DNA of 64,000 bases from Desmodus rotundus (GCF_022682495.2 NC_071390.1:150140583-150204582), one strand, 5' to 3'. Counted from the first letter of the stretch, positions 42,170 through 54,984 are shown. Translations and numbers: made by a program. The notes: generated by a model from the letters alone, not told the origin.

Positions 42170-43615
42170 GACTTGGCTTCCAGTGGGTAATGATGGCCAA
42201 GGTAGAACCATTGGTCAGATGACCCTAACTTTATCACGCAGAGGAAAAACTCTGTTCTGGAAAGGTATTTCATGCCTTTTCCCTGGGCTCTAATTCTTGG
42301 AACTCAGACCACAGGGGTCCGCCAAAAGCACATTGCTTTGGGTCAGTGGCAAAATCATTAAGGTCCCCTTGTGTCCCTGTGGCCCTTTTCTTGGTCCTTG
42401 ATCTAGACGTGGAGAGTTTTGTGGGGGTGGGGAGGTGGTGGTGGTGGTGGAAGCAGCTGCCTTGTGGCATACATGTTCCCTGAAGTTGTGACTTCATTTG
42501 TTTAATCCATTTTAACCATCTCCCCTTTAAATGACCATGTACAATCTGCTGGGACTATAACAGTGACCCATGGGGTTAAGAGGAGAATAATGGTGTGTCA
42601 ATGAGGGAGCCTGCTCTCGCAGCTCTGACGCCCTACTCTACCTCCCCCATTGGCTCAGGGAAGCTGTGGTTTATATTAGTGACCTGGAGAAAGTTCATGC
42701 CCTCTGGGAAAAGTGTGTCCATGAAATGGCAGCGTGATTAATGGTTTATTTACAGCACTGACATCCAGCCTGTCAGGGCCCTTCAGGGGCCTTTGATGTA
42801 AAACACACAGAGAGGCCTTGGGTCCTCCTTATCTCCTTGGAGGAGAGAAATCAGAAGAGAGGAGTGGTGGGCTGAGGCTCTGAGCACTGGGCTTCAGGGT
42901 CGGAATGGTGAAAACAGACAGGGGCCGGGGGTGGGGGTGGGAGGTACGCAGCAGGGTGCCCTGGCGGCTTTCTCTGGGCACTTGGTTTTCCTTTTCTTTC
43001 TTGTATCTTCTTTTTCGTTGGGCACCCCCATGTCAACTCAGATCCCCAAAGTCACAGAGGATAATGATTTCACAAGTTACGCATGAATGGTCCCAGGAGT
43101 AATGTCATGGATATTTGTATTTCTAAGGGAGGGTGGGTAGGCAATGGCTACGCCTCAGTAGTGAACCATTAATGATAATTTAAAGCTCTCTGGCTTCTGG
43201 TTGAAGGAGCCATGTTTCTTTAAGAGAACAAAAGGACCCCAAATGATTCCCCACTGCCCAGGACAGAGAACAGTTTGCAAACAGGCAGCTTACAAGCTAA
43301 ATCTGTCTCACAGCTGTATTGTGTTTGGCTGCAGAGAGCTGAAAAACTTTTTAATAGCTGCCAACATTTAACAATAAGATTTCGATTTCACATAAAAACT
43401 TGGATTTCTGCTTTCTCGTGGAAGACTGAAGGTCTGGAGACGCTGGGCCTGTGCTCCCTCCCAGCAAAAGGAGCTCAAACTGAGGAGACGTTGTTCCCCC
43501 TCAATGGAGGCAAGGTCCCTTTCCGCGGTCTCCCCCGAGTGGTGCTGCGCATCCACTGCCATTTGTCACTGTGCTCGGGCTGTTGCTTCATTTATTGCAA
43601 GTCCGTTTAATGCAT
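42170..43615. other. Unassigned sequence with G-rich patches
   Basis: No gene or named repeat. A GGT repeat lies at 42421-42451 and a G-rich patch with ggggccgggggtgggggtgg at 42922-42941; both are quadruplex-capable on the plus strand. Confidence 0.45.
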
Positions 43616-43619
43616 GTTT

Positions 43620-43775
43620 GGGGTGTTATTTAATTCAATTCTTTAAGCTTCAGTGTTTTTACCAGCAAAGAGAGGGTACTAAAGTCACCCTAACAGGGCC
43701 ATTGTGATGTTTACAAGGAATATCACAAGTATAGAGCTTAGCATAGTGCCTAGCATATAAAAAAATGTTAAGCAA
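43620..43775 (+). mobile_element. MIR fragment, sense
   Basis: Contains caattctttaagcttcagtg, gccattgtgatgtttacaag and gagcttagcatagtgcctag, matching the MIR core and 3' end. Confidence 0.65.
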
Positions 43776-43779
43776 ATGG

Positions 43780-45555
43780 TAGACATGAATTTAGGTCTTC
43801 CACTCAGTAAAATCTCTCAGGAGGTCCCTTGTTGGTTTTGAAGGTAAATTATTCAAACTGATGCTTTAGAAAAAAGTTCTGCCTTACTTTGTGAAGACCA
43901 CTCATAAGTCAATAATATTTCAAAGCAGCCCGGATTTGGGAGTTTTAAAGAATATTTTAAGAATACTGATGGCAAATATTCCACCTTCTGTGGGAGAATT
44001 TAGGAAGCCCCAGCATCTTATCACTCAGGGTGAATTGGTAATGAGCTAACCAGAAAAGCATCTGGCTGAGAATGAAAAGGTACAGGGAAGGGAAGAAAGA
44101 AATATCCTGTAAAGAAAGGATGTGAAGATACTCTCCAGCAGCCCCCTGGCTGCTGTTTCTCTATTCTCCTGTGGAAAAAATGAGGCCAGGGAGAGCAGCA
44201 GTTGGTCCACTGTCCTGACCCACAGCGAGACACATGTGGCCTCAAACACTTGACTTCTAGCAGACATTCTGTTTATTGTCCTTATTTTGTAATTCTTCCT
44301 GTGCTTCTTCCTAGGCCATTCCTTATAACCCGGTTATCTGGAGGCAATGGTGAATGGTACAATTTGATGTACAGTTAGGAGTATTTCTGTCTTCACTTAG
44401 ATGCAAAGGATAGGCTGGTTTGTTTGGAGTCAGGTCTACACTAAGGAAATCATCAACTCTTAATTATTTTTCCCACATTATTTTCTGACTAGAAAGAGCT
44501 CTGTACTTCTGGTTATGAGCTTCCAAGATGTCATTTTCCCTCATGGCTGCTGTGGTGTGCTTAAATTTGCATGAGTGTGAATGCTTTTGGCTGCAAGTAA
44601 CAGACAGATAAAGGTATTTTGTTATCTCACTCATCAAGAAGTCTGGTATGAGTTCAATTCTTTCCTACAAAGAGGGCTCAAGTTTTTGCAGATGGTTCAG
44701 CTATATTTTCCAGTGGTACCCATAGGGGAGACCTAGAAAACTTCAGGAATGGAAAGAAATACTCTAACACTAAGCTCTATTCTGTGTCACAGATAAAATC
44801 CTATGTTGAGAAAAAGCTGATCGTTCACGAATGAACTCCATTAGGGCTTCATTTTAAACATTTTTTCTTGCCACAGATGGTAGAAGAAAAGCCATGTTGA
44901 GAGTTTGTCAACATCCATCAGTCAAAGGAGTGGTGTACCTATGAGCTTGTATAATGGGACAGACATCATCTGAGATTGCCATCCAGTGTGATGGCAACTG
45001 GGTGAGCAAGGACTGAAGTAAGATGCTGTATGTCAGGTGATCCAAGGCTCTGGTATCTGGAGGATTAGCTTACATGTTGTGTCAACCCTTTTCCTGGGAA
45101 GGATCCTGGGAGCAGTGTCAGAAGGTGCCCTGGCAGCTGAAACAGCATCTGCATTCACAGTCACAATTGCAGGAGCAACAAAGCAAATTCCCAGATGGAG
45201 ATGGTACCATGACAGAATAATAGGCAAGGATCTGGTTATTCTACCACTTTCACGAAAAGCCACATCTGGATGTGATCAGTAGAGAGAGGTCTGCATCCCC
45301 TAGAGGTCCAGGACTTGAAGTGATTAGAAGGGAATTTGGGTTATCTCCCTTGGGGAGGGAAAAAGTTTGTCGCTGATGTGGAGGACAAGTGAAGTGGATA
45401 TTTGGTGACTAAAGTGTTGAACAGTGCCCAAGAATAGTATGTATTCACTAAAACCTGTTTCCTCAACTTCCCGAGCCCATAGCCAGACCCCTTGTCCAGC
45501 TTACCTTGCAGTTACCAGGCGCCAAGTGCCTGAGTTCTGGGTGCAGAAGTGCTTT
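43780..45555. other. Unassigned sequence
   Basis: Contains a part near 44575-44720 (ggctgcaagtaacagacaga) that recalls an old interspersed repeat, family unknown. Opposing frames at 45033-45282 have no recognisable product. Confidence 0.4.
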
Positions 45556-45559
45556 ATGC

Positions 45560-45815
45560 CACTTCTGGTCCTGACCCATAGAAACCTCCCACATGAGCTC
45601 CCATGTTCCATCTTCATCCACAGACCAGCTGGATGACATTGGAAGACATATGTTGAAGGTAGAGCTTCCATTAACCCGGGCTTCTGAATGACTACATAGA
45701 ATCCCCCCATATCCCATCCCTGGCCAATTGACTTTTGTAAACTTCCACTGTATTAAGTTGCAGAGACCTTGAAGTTTTAGCTTATATCACACAGCCAGCT
45801 CACAGAGCAAAGAAT
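45560..45815 (+). mobile_element. Possible MaLR/ERVL-like LTR 3' portion
   Basis: Contains gcttccattaacccgggctt, ctgaatgactacatagaatc, ttccactgtattaagttgca and a cagagaccttgaagtttta part. These recall the 3' part of an old MaLR LTR (gcctgggtccctgaatgact, gtgttaagccactgagattt). Its left limit is unclear. Confidence 0.35.
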
Positions 45816-45819
45816 GAGC

Positions 45820-46980
45820 TTTGACAGCTGGGAAACCAATAGAACAGAATGAAGTAGATAAGCATGCTGGGATTTGGAAAACCCAGAGAATGGAAAAGAA
45901 TAAACTGTGTGATTGTGGGTCACCCTACAGCCTTTGGGTAGAGAGTCATTTATATTCCCATTCCTGAGCCACCCAGACGCCCCATAAAACTCCACAGTTC
46001 CAGCCATGGAAGTGGTGGCAGGGGTTGTAGAGAAAGCCTCCCCTAATACTGTTCAAAAGCTGTAATCTGTAGTGGATATGCTTACAACACATCCCTCTTA
46101 GAGAAGTTTCTGCAATGGGGTCAACATGTTTTTCTACAAGGCACAAATCCTGGAAATGTGTGACTAACTCTAGCATCATGTCTTAAGAGGGTGAAATAGT
46201 TTTGCTATCTGGCCCCAGGAATGCAAGCCTCGTAATTTCAAGTAATTCATCTCCTAGGGGTGTTTTTGTGTTTTTCTTGGTCAACTATAGAGTCATCTCA
46301 TTCTGCAGCCAGGAGTAATTTGTTTCTCTGAAAGTATCCAGCTTATATGTTTTACTTTCCAACCAGGAAGGGCGTTGTGGTAAGCAGTCCTGTCTGACAC
46401 AGACTGATTCATGATTGCATTAGGGAAATAGTTTCTTGTCATCCTATTAGAATATGACTTTGGCAGCTGGGTAAGATTTCAGCTCAGTTAGTAAAAGAAC
46501 AGTGGAGAGTAAGGGTGTTGTTGAGCCCGTGTGTGACTATGTGTATGTCTTTCATTACGCAATGAGACTTAAAAATACAAGTGTAAGTGGGATTCTCAGA
46601 GCTCTAGAACATGCATGACTTGTCATGAAAAAGGGAAGCAGGCTTTCTGGAAAGACTGAGCATAGGCCCCGTGAAACAGTTTTGAACATGATGGTTTAGA
46701 AATAAAGCCCGATGAGGTGGAAGCACAGCCCTCACTCTCTCAAACATAACAGAACAGGTAACATGAGGTTATACTTTATTTTTGTAAGTTAGAGGGAGCC
46801 CCATGCCTACCAACACACACCTTCTAAATGTTTGAGGAAGGTATCTTTGAGAGATCGTGTACTTGGATTGTGTTATGGCATTCATTTGAAAGATCGGGAA
46901 TGTGATTTTGAGATTTGGGAAACTGGTGATAGAATCTTAACAGTTATACTTTGAAAGAAGGCTAATATTGATCCACTGAC
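45820..46980. other. Unassigned sequence
   Basis: No gene or assignable repeat seen. Confidence 0.42.
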
Positions 46981-46984
46981 CAAC

Positions 46985-47445
46985 CGATTCATTCGTACAT
47001 GTTGAACATATTGCGCAGTTGCCATGTTGGAGGTTCTGAGCTGGGCCCAGGGGAGACGACGGTGAGGGTGGGCACTAGAGAGAGATCGTGCCCCTGTGGA
47101 TTACACAGTCTAATGAGGCTACAGATCCATAAACAGACTCACTTCTAGTGAAGTGCAGGGAGCACTGTGAAATGGGTATGGAGTTGCTAAGGGAGGCCAG
47201 AGAAGGGTCAGCCAACCCGGTTGTGGAAGGGCCACGAAAGGCTTCTTGGAAGAAGTGATGTCTAGACTGTGACATGAAAAAGGAAGGGAAGTCAGCGAGG
47301 CCGAGGGCTGTGGTCAGGGTCAGGATCAGGGAGACTTTGGAGAGAGATGGAAATGGGCTACAGAGTTCTACATAAAAGAAGTCACAGAAAGTGCCCTGTG
47401 GGAACTGGGACGACATGACAGGCGACTAACACAGGAAGCAGGAAA
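46985..47445 (-). mobile_element. L2 LINE 3' region, antisense
   Basis: Contains cgattcattcgtacatgttg, ggttctgagctgggcccagg, gattacacagtctaatgagg, ggcttcttggaagaagtgat and gacatgaaaaaggaagggaa, in antisense L2 order but strongly diverged. The minus-strand frame of 113 residues (47075-47416) is a repeat by-product. Confidence 0.65.
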
Positions 47446-47449
47446 ATTG

Positions 47450-47955
47450 AAATCTGAGTGACGGCAGGAATTGCATATTGCTGAGCCTTGTGGAACTTTT
47501 TAAAAAAGTGCCGGACTTTCTTTCAAGAGAGATGGGAGCTATTGAACAATCCTAAAAGTAACATGAATTCTTAATTAGTCCTGTTTCTGCGGAGGGAAAT
47601 GAAAGAGGGAGATATAGACAAACGAGGAAGGCTCACTGCATCCCCTCGGCGGGGACTTTGGTGGTCACAGCGTCAGGAGATCATCAGGCCTTACTGACCC
47701 TCGTGACGGGCTTGCTGGAACGTCGTTCCTCCAACCTCTGCCGCGTGCCAATTTTGTTTTGTTTCCTCACAGATATTTTCTCCAGATATACATCTCATTC
47801 TAAATTGCGTGTGCTTGCAAGGTGGAGATGAGGAGAAAGTACTCAAAAGTAATAGTAATCCTAGATCATCCACTTCATTTCGGAATGTGACCACACACAG
47901 GCGCACGCAGGAGGGTGCCCACACAGGCACGCTCATACCCACTTGCGTAGGTACT
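47450..47955. other. Unassigned sequence
   Basis: Nothing recognised. Confidence 0.42.
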
Positions 47956-47959
47956 CTCT

Positions 47960-48540
47960 TTTTTAAATGGCTGTGTTGAGGTGTAATTGATATCCAAGTA
48001 ACGGCACGCATTTAATGTACACCGTTTGGTGGGTTTGGACATATGCATACACCTATGAACCTGTTGCCACAATCAAGGTAACAGACATTTATCACCTCTA
48101 AAGGTTCTCTGTGCTTCTTTGTTATTTTTGTTTGCTTGTCTTGCTTGTTTTAAGAACACTTACCATGAGATCTACTCTCTTAACAAATTTGGAAGTACAA
48201 GTACAGTGTGGCTAACTCTAGGTGTGTACGGCAGATCTCTGGAACTTACTCATCTTTCATACCTGAAGCTTTATACCCATGGAACAGCAACTCTTCATTT
48301 CTCCTCTCTGCAGCTCCTGGCACCCCCCATTCTCCTCTCTGCTTCTGGGAGTCTGCCCATTTTAGATGTCTCATATAAAAGGGATCATGTAGTACATCTG
48401 CCTTGTAACTGCTTATTTCACTTGGCTCAGTATCCTCTGGGTCCATCTGTGTTTTCACAGGTGACAGGATTTACTTCTTTTTAACGGCTGCATACTATTC
48501 CGTCGCTGCATACTTGTATTCTTACGCCATCAAGGCATAA
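47960..48540 (-). mobile_element. Old L1M fragment, antisense
   Basis: Contains ggctgtgttgaggtgtaatt, aatgtacaccgtttggtggg, cctgttgccacaatcaaggt, aaaagggatcatgtagtaca, cttatttcacttggctcagt and cggctgcatactattccgtc. All are typical of antisense L1M 3' sequence. Confidence 0.85.
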
Positions 48541-48544
48541 TGCT

Positions 48545-49915
48545 TAATGAAGTAGGATTCTCCATGCCAGTGCCAGAGAAATGGAGAGGGGTACTAATAA
48601 AGATGAGAAAATGGGTACCATGGGCCATTTCCTGAAATGTTCACCTGGCACCAGCTGACTTCTGGAGTCATAGGATTCTTGAATAAAAAAAGAGTGTTCC
48701 CCAAGGTATCTGCCTGGAACCCCAAGTTCCCGGGCTCCAGGTTTAACAATTCCAGGTAGCACAAGGTGAAGTTAAATTTCTTTTCTAAGAAACTTATGGC
48801 AACTTTAATATGCTAATGTGCATTGTGAATGAGAAAGGAGCATGATTTGCAACATTTTTAAAGCTATTTTCCAAAAATTATCTTAGCCTGCTTGACCACC
48901 GAAACCTTTTCTTTTTTTCTTTTTCTTTTTCTTTTTTTGTGGAGCACCATATGACACAGGGCTGATTGTAAGCCATTTGGAGGAGGACAGTGTGTCTCCG
49001 TGGCTAAGAGCACTACCAGGGAAGGGGTGGAGGGTGCCTGGGCCCCGAAGTTTATGATTTGCCTGTGTATCTGTGACAGAAGCAAAACGTGGCAAACACA
49101 CTAACAGTTACTGGATTCTTCTCTCCAGGAGAGACAGTTTGTCAGTTTGGTGAATTGTCCTGGGAAACATTCAAAGAGTGAAGTAACAGGGGAACAGGCA
49201 TTCCTTTGTAGAAACAAGCGCAGGCATTCCTGCGTCAGCAAACCCCACAGAGAGAAACTTGCTCAATATTTTAAGTAGACTTAAAAGAAGGATTTGGGGC
49301 CTTAAATCTGACATTGGGGGGGAAAATAACCTGTGTTGAGAAAGAACATGTGAGACAAATGTTGGGCAACTGAAAATCATTTTTGTTTTATTTTTAATTG
49401 AAAAAAAAGTATATTAAATTATCTCTTTAAAAGCTCACCTTAAACAAACAAACAAACAAACAGAAAAACGCCTGTTGAAAAAGGCAAGCAGTTCTGGGCG
49501 ACATCTGCCTAATGGTGTGGGGTCTTGAAAACAACTAAAATATAGAGAATTCCTAGGACATTTTTGTTGAAAGATCTTAAAGAGCAACAAACATGGTCTG
49601 GAGAATTTTCCTGAAGTGTACTTTTTCTTAATATTCTTATCAATCTATAGAATTTTCACCATCTCTTTGGACCTCACCAGTATCATTGGAAGGGTGATTC
49701 AGATTAAGTGGGCAGATAAGCACATGATTTAAGAAAAATATTAATAGTAACAATACCCAAAGAATAGAAAGTTTCAACTGTGTACATCAGGAGACCCACT
49801 CCCAAATCTGCTATGAATCATTGAGCCTTTGAAAAATTATAAGAAAACCAGATGAATGCAGGGGGGTTGAAGCAAAAAGATAAAGTCTAAATCTTATCAA
49901 GAAGAGAACTATTTT
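48545..49915. other. Unassigned sequence with simple repeats
   Basis: Contains a CTTTTT-type pyrimidine run at 48907-48939 and a (CAAA)n run at 49446-49462. No gene or assignable element otherwise. Confidence 0.45.
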
Positions 49916-49919
49916 TCCC

Positions 49920-50090
49920 ACCAGAGTACGTGCCAAGTACTTTCCATATAACTTTTGTTAATTTCACAACCTCCCTGAGAGGTTCATATTTTTCCTAATT
50001 TACTAACAAATAAATTGAGTTCAGACAAGTTAAAAAATTTTCTCGATTCCCTTTGTGTTTGAGTGTTGAATTCCTGTTTTCACCCAGATT
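49920..50090 (-). mobile_element. MIR fragment, antisense
   Basis: Contains acgtgccaagtactttccat, gttaatttcacaacctccct, gagaggttcatatttttcct and gagttcagacaagttaaaaa, an antisense MIR. Confidence 0.7.
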
Positions 50091-50264
50091 CATACTGCAG
50101 AGGACGCATGGTTTCTGCTTGGTGCTCTTGCTTCCTAGGGCAAGGTTGTTCCCACCCAAATGCATTTAATTTGAAAGTCAAGGATAAGACATTTCGGAGA
50201 AACAAGAACACAGTCCCTGGAGGAAAACAGGTGGAACCAGGAATAAGGTCATTTCTGTAGATCT

Positions 50265-50480
50265 GTTCGTTTTATTCAGCGTACAATTATACAGCAGTTA
50301 CTTGGCACTGGTTTTAAGCACTTTGCAAGTGTGGACGCTCCTAATAACCACATGAAGTGGGTACAATGAGCATTTACTCTTTTACAGAAAAACAAACAGA
50401 GAGGTTAAGTAACTTGCCCAAAGTCACCCAGCTAGTAAAGGGCAGAGCAGGGTCCTAGTCCAGGTAGTTAGGCTCCAGAG
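50265..50480 (-). mobile_element. MIR SINE, antisense
   Basis: Contains cttggcactggttttaagca, cataaccacatgaagtggg-like sequence, agagaggttaagtaacttgc, ccaaagtcacccagctagta and aaagggcagagcagggtcct, one of the better-kept MIRs here. Confidence 0.85.
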
Positions 50481-50490
50481 TCCTTGTTTT

Positions 50491-50660
50491 GTTTTTTGTT
50501 TTTTTAAAAAATTACTTTATTGTGGTTCAGTTACAGTTGTCTGCATTTTCCCCCAACCACTCTCATCCCACCCCAGCCAAACCCACCTTCCTCCCCTGCT
50601 TCTACCCTCCCCCTTGGTTTTGTCCATGTGTCCTTCATAGTAGTTCCTGAAAACCCTTTC
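50491..50660 (-). mobile_element. Short L1 3' end, antisense
   Basis: A 170-bp insertion beginning with an A-rich tail on the minus strand (tttttttaaaaaattacttt), then ggttcagttacagttgtctg, cattttcccccaaccactct and a C-rich part. This matches the 3' terminus of bat L1. A 9-bp duplication, ccttgtttt (50482-50490 and 50661-50669), flanks it. The neighbouring MIR ends just before it. Confidence 0.72.
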
Positions 50661-50674
50661 CCTTGTTTTTAAAC

Positions 50675-52370
50675 ACTCTGTTAGGTTGCTTCTTTGACTG
50701 GACCACTTGAGGTCAAAGGAAATGCCACATTAGGGTGCAGGGTCAGATCTTCAGGTTTACAGCATGTTTACTTGCCTAGTGTCAGATGCACGTTAGGCAA
50801 AAGCAGGTTTTTAAACCCTTCCTGAATACGGCCACGTCAAGGAATGGGAGGCCTGGATGTCTGTATCTGTTCGGGAGGATCTCTTGACCCTGAACGATGT
50901 GCATGCGCTCTTCTCAGGGGTGGTCTAATTCCACTGGCCGTGGTGAATCAAATCCCTACCAGCTTCCCATTTTTGCAGACAGTGGGTGGGGGGTCTGTCT
51001 CGCCTGTAGTGTCAGGACTGTCTCACTGGCACAGAGTAGCCGAGAGGGCCACCTAATGCTACTTCATCATTCGTAGCGCTCAGCCATCGTGTGCACTGAG
51101 ATCTTCCAAAAAAACCCAGACCGAGAGTAACCCTTGCTGCTGCTGACACACAGCCGATAGGATCCATGGGAACAAACATCCGTGCAGAGGCCTGATGAAG
51201 CCAAGTTGGGCCTGGGATAAGGGCTGAGAGCCCTCCCAGAGGTGGTTTGAGCAGAGCTGAGACTGCAACTGGCCCTGTGAATAATGACGACGTGGAAAAA
51301 TAAGGGAGAGAGAGAACATAGCCCAACCGATCAACAAAGTATTTCATGATGTTAAAATATTTTTAACCGCTTCTCTCTCTTCCATCTAAGTTAAGGAATA
51401 AATAAACAATGTTTTTCCCCCTCTACTGAAAAACAAATTGTACAAACTATGAAGCAAAACATAGGAAAATATAGTTACAATTCTCTTTAATTCCTAAGGT
51501 ACACACTTCTGTTTCCTTTAGCTGACCGTTTTCTTTTATGTAAAATAAAATGATAAAAACTTCCTTTATTTCTGTTTTTCCTTTGGTCTTCTAAGTTTAC
51601 AAAAATTTCCATTTGTTTCTTTTTAGCATCTTTTCCTCTGAAAGGTCAAAGGCATGGGATTTAAATTGCCAGTTTCTTAAAAGATACGTGAAGTCTTTGA
51701 GGAAAAACAACTTTCAAATGTTATAGCTAACCTAGGGAGTATTATTTAAAATAACATCTCCTTTATGGCCAGGACTTAGCAGGGAGCAGGTCTACACAGG
51801 ACTAAACTTTTCCATGACAAAACACTGGAAAATTTAAGCATGTAGCCTGAACATTTAAGTCCATTCAGTTTTCAGAAAGTCTGTTGCTGGAAAGATTGCC
51901 TGCGAGGTATGTTGATGTTTTGCTCAAGAAGAGAATGACCACAATGCAAAGAATCATAACTGACCTTCAGCATTTCCAGATGTGGAACCAAGTGTTGGCA
52001 TACATTTCCCAGATTCCTTTCGAGTCTGGGCTCGGCTTGCAGTGCTGCCCAGAACACACGTGGCGAAGGCGCGGAGGTAGCGACCCACCTTCCGTGCGGA
52101 AGGGCTTTGCTTTGTCCCACCCAGCATATATCTTCTGTGGAAGCCAGCTCTGAAGAGGCAAAGCAGAGCCATGGTGTTGGCTGCTTTGGGAGACCCCAGC
52201 TACTCCCAGTTCCAGAGTAAGAAATAAAGACACTGAGGAGGAGCGTGAAGACCCAAGAGAGAGTAGCCCATCCCTCACTCATGCATCATTAGCTTTGTTT
52301 CAAGACACAGAAATAGTTAGCTTTCTTCCCTAACATTGTGTTCTGCACAGTTCCACCTGTATATTTGGCT
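50675..52370. other. Unassigned sequence
   Basis: About 1.7 kb with no repeat I can name. Overlapping frames on both strands at 51012-51347 and 51872-52282 lack family resemblance and any exon signals I can defend. Confidence 0.42.
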
Positions 52371-52381
52371 ATATAATCTTT

Positions 52382-53245
52382 TAAAAGATTTGAACATTTT
52401 TTCAATTACAGTTGGTGGTTAGACATTTACATAGCCTATGAAGTGATCACCCTGACAAGTCTAGGACCCACCTGACACCATGCAGAGTTATTACAATGTT
52501 ATGGACCATATCCCCTGTGCTGTACTTGGCATCTCCACGGCTGTGTTTATAACTGGCACTCTGTGCTTCTTAATCCCTTCACCTTCTTCGCTCATCCTCC
52601 CAACCCCCAATCTCATCTTGCAAACATCAATTTATTCTCTATATTTATTAGTTTGTTTCTGTTTTGCTTGTTCATTTATTTTGTTTTATTCTTAGATTCC
52701 ACTTACTTGTGAAATCCTATGGTATTTGTCCTTTTCTTTTTCTGTCTGACATATATCCCTCTAGGTCCATCCATGCTGTGGCCAATAGCAAGACTTCATT
52801 CTTTTTTATGGTTGAGTAGTATTCCATTATATGTATGTGTATATATATCCCCCACAACTTTTTTATCCGCTTATCTCTTGTTGGGTGCTTGGGTTGCTTC
52901 CACATCTTGGTGACTGTAAGTAAAGCCGCAGTGAACACAGGGGTGCATACACCTTTCTGAATTAGTGTTTCAGGTTTCTTTGGATATATTCCGAGAAGTG
53001 GAAACTCTGGTCCATAAGGCAGTCTATTTTTAATTTGGGGGGGACCTCCATGCTGTTTTCCACAGTGACGGCACCAGTTTACAACCCCGCCAACAGTGCA
53101 TGAGGGTCCCCTTTTCTCCACATCTAACCCTTATTGATTTATTGATGGTAGCCATTCTGACAGGTATGAGGTGCTATCTCATTGTGGTTTTAATTTGAAT
53201 TTCTCTGATGATTAGTGATGTTGAGGATCTTTTCATTATGGTTAC
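52382..53245 (-). mobile_element. L1 3' end, antisense, 5'-truncated
   Basis: The minus strand reads through the last part of ORF2 into the 3' UTR (left edge ttttcaattacagttggtgg). A short duplication, ataatcttt (52373-52381 and 53246-53254), may be the target site. The 3' UTR carries cacctgacaccatgcagagt and ccctgtgctgtacttggcat, as in the other antisense copies. Confidence 0.87.
52717..53121 (-). pseudogene. L1 ORF2 C-terminal remnant
   Basis: A 134-residue frame matches the C-terminal end of L1 ORF2p, downstream of the reverse transcriptase. Visible motifs are LGIYPKKPETLIQKGVCTP, FTAALLTVTKMWKQPK and MEYYSTIKKNEVLLLATAWM. It has drifted (for example an IHIHI expansion before MEYYS) and lacks the catalytic domains entirely. 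Upstream ORF2 sequence was lost by 5' truncation during insertion. It has no independent function. Confidence 0.87.
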
Positions 53246-53384
53246 ATAATCTTTACAATCATAATTTAAATTATTAAAAACATTCCCTTTAGTAGGTAGC
53301 TTATAATATAATTCAGTATTCCCGTTATTGGGAATTAAGCACCTTCTAATTGTTTAACATAATATACAATCTGTAATAGTATTT

Positions 53385-53586
53385 ATTTTTAAAAAAATAT
53401 TTATTTATTTTATAGGGGAAGGGAGGGAGAAAGAGAAGGAGAGAAACATCAATATGTGGTTGCCTTTCATGTGCCCCCTACTGGGGACCTGGCCTGCAAC
53501 CCAGGCATGTGCCCTGACCGGGAATTGAAACATGACCCTTTGATTCCCAGGCCAGTGCTCAATCCGCTGAGCCATAGCAGCTGGGG
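53385..53586 (-). mobile_element. VES-type bat SINE, antisense, copy 2
   Basis: A 202-bp SINE in reverse orientation, with its A/T-rich tail at the left, then a purine run (CT-rich on its own strand), cctactggggacctggcctg, caacccaggcatgtgccctg and a B-box complement near 53522-53532. A perfect 14-bp target duplication, ctgtaatagtattt, flanks it (53371-53384 and 53587-53600). Confidence 0.92.
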
Positions 53587-53867
53587 CTGTAATAGTATTT
53601 CCATGAATCTGATTGCCTTTAAACTAGTTTGTAGTGTTTCCTATTTTTTGGAGAGTTTCTTTCAATGGGATTTACATGAATCATTGGTGTGCATACCCCT
53701 TCAGTTCTTCAGTCACACCGTCACTTGGAAATCCATTACCAAGCAAGCCCCTTACCCCCCAAAAATCTGAAAAATTGTCTGTTCAATGAAATGAAATCTG
53801 AATGTAAATCTGAGCTGAGATCTATGCAACCCTTTAAAAATCAAAATGACTTTTCCTTTTTTTGTCC

Positions 53868-54090
53868 TGAGAGTGTGGTCCAATTGGTTGAGCATCATCC
53901 CACAAAGCAAAAGGTCACCGGTTCAGTTCCCAGTCAGGGCACATGCCTGGGCTGCAGGCCTTGTCCTTGGTTGGGGGTGTGTGCAGGAGGTGACTGATTG
54001 ATGTTTTTCTCCTACATCAGTGTTTCTCTCCTCTCTTTCTCCCTCCCTTCCCTTCTCTCTTAAAAATAAAGAAAATCTTTAAAAAATAAA
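53868..54090 (+). mobile_element. VES-type bat SINE, copy 3
   Basis: A sense copy about 270 bp from the antisense one. It has gtggtccaattggttgagca (A-box region), the B box ggttcagttcc at 53920-53930, cagtcagggcacatgcctgg, an inserted tgattgatgtttttctccta segment, a CT-rich run and an A-rich tail. Target duplications are not clear. It is a slightly different subfamily from copy 1. Confidence 0.9.
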
Positions 54091-54234
54091 TATAAAAGTG
54101 GAAAAAATAGACAAAATTCCCCACAATCTTAACCATCCAATTATACTAATTCCACAACCGCATGTACCACAATAATATCATTGTTATTTTTATTTAACCC
54201 GTTTGCATTTGCAGAGAAAAAGCAGCATAGCAAA

Positions 54235-54475
54235 CCCTTATGTAAAGTGCTTACTCTGTGCTACGTAGTTTAGTAAGATTTTTGTGTGATATGCTAATTT
54301 AACCTTGAACAAAACCTATGAGGAATCTTCTATTATTTTTTTCTGTTTCGTAAATGAGAAGACTGAGCATCAGAGAGATTTAAGTAAGCTTCCCAAGGTC
54401 ACAGCTGGTATGTGACAGGGTTGCAATATTAACCCAGGCAATTTGGCTCTGGAATCTCTGCTCTTAATCATTATA
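54235..54475 (-). mobile_element. MIR SINE, antisense
   Basis: Contains agtgcttactctgtgctacg, gcatcagagagatttaagta, agcttcccaaggtcacagct and gttgcaatattaacccaggc, a clear antisense MIR. Confidence 0.85.
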
Positions 54476-54479
54476 TTTA

Positions 54480-54980
54480 CTTCCAGAATGCACATATAAG
54501 TCTGGATTTGGTTTTCTTCAGTACCATTACATCATACCTATATACTTCCATATGCGCATGTGGCTACATAGACTTTACAACAACCATTTTTTGTATACTA
54601 TTTCCATAAAATTATCATAATAATTCAAACAACCATTGCCCCAATATTGGAAATTGAGTTCCTCTGTTTAAAATTATAAATACTCTGTAATAAATTATTC
54701 TACAAATATGATTGTTTTCAAGTCATTTCGCAGAATTTCCTTGGCATAGGCTCCCATAAATGGTATTTGTAGCTCTAACAGTAAACATTTTTACGACTCT
54801 TGATACCTATTTCAAGAATGATTTACAAAAGAGTTATTCCAATTCACATCATCATTACTACATGAAACCTAGCCAGAATTGGACATTATCTGTTATGTTT
54901 GTAAATTTATTAGGTTAAAAATGACCCCTGTCATGTTAATTTGCATTTATTTGATTACTAGTCATATAAAACATGTTCTA
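54480..54980. other. Probable old repeat, unassigned
   Basis: AT-rich sequence with ttgccccaatattggaaatt and aatttccttggcataggctc, resembling an old mammalian interspersed repeat of unknown family. No gene. Confidence 0.35.
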
Positions 54981-54984
54981 ATTA

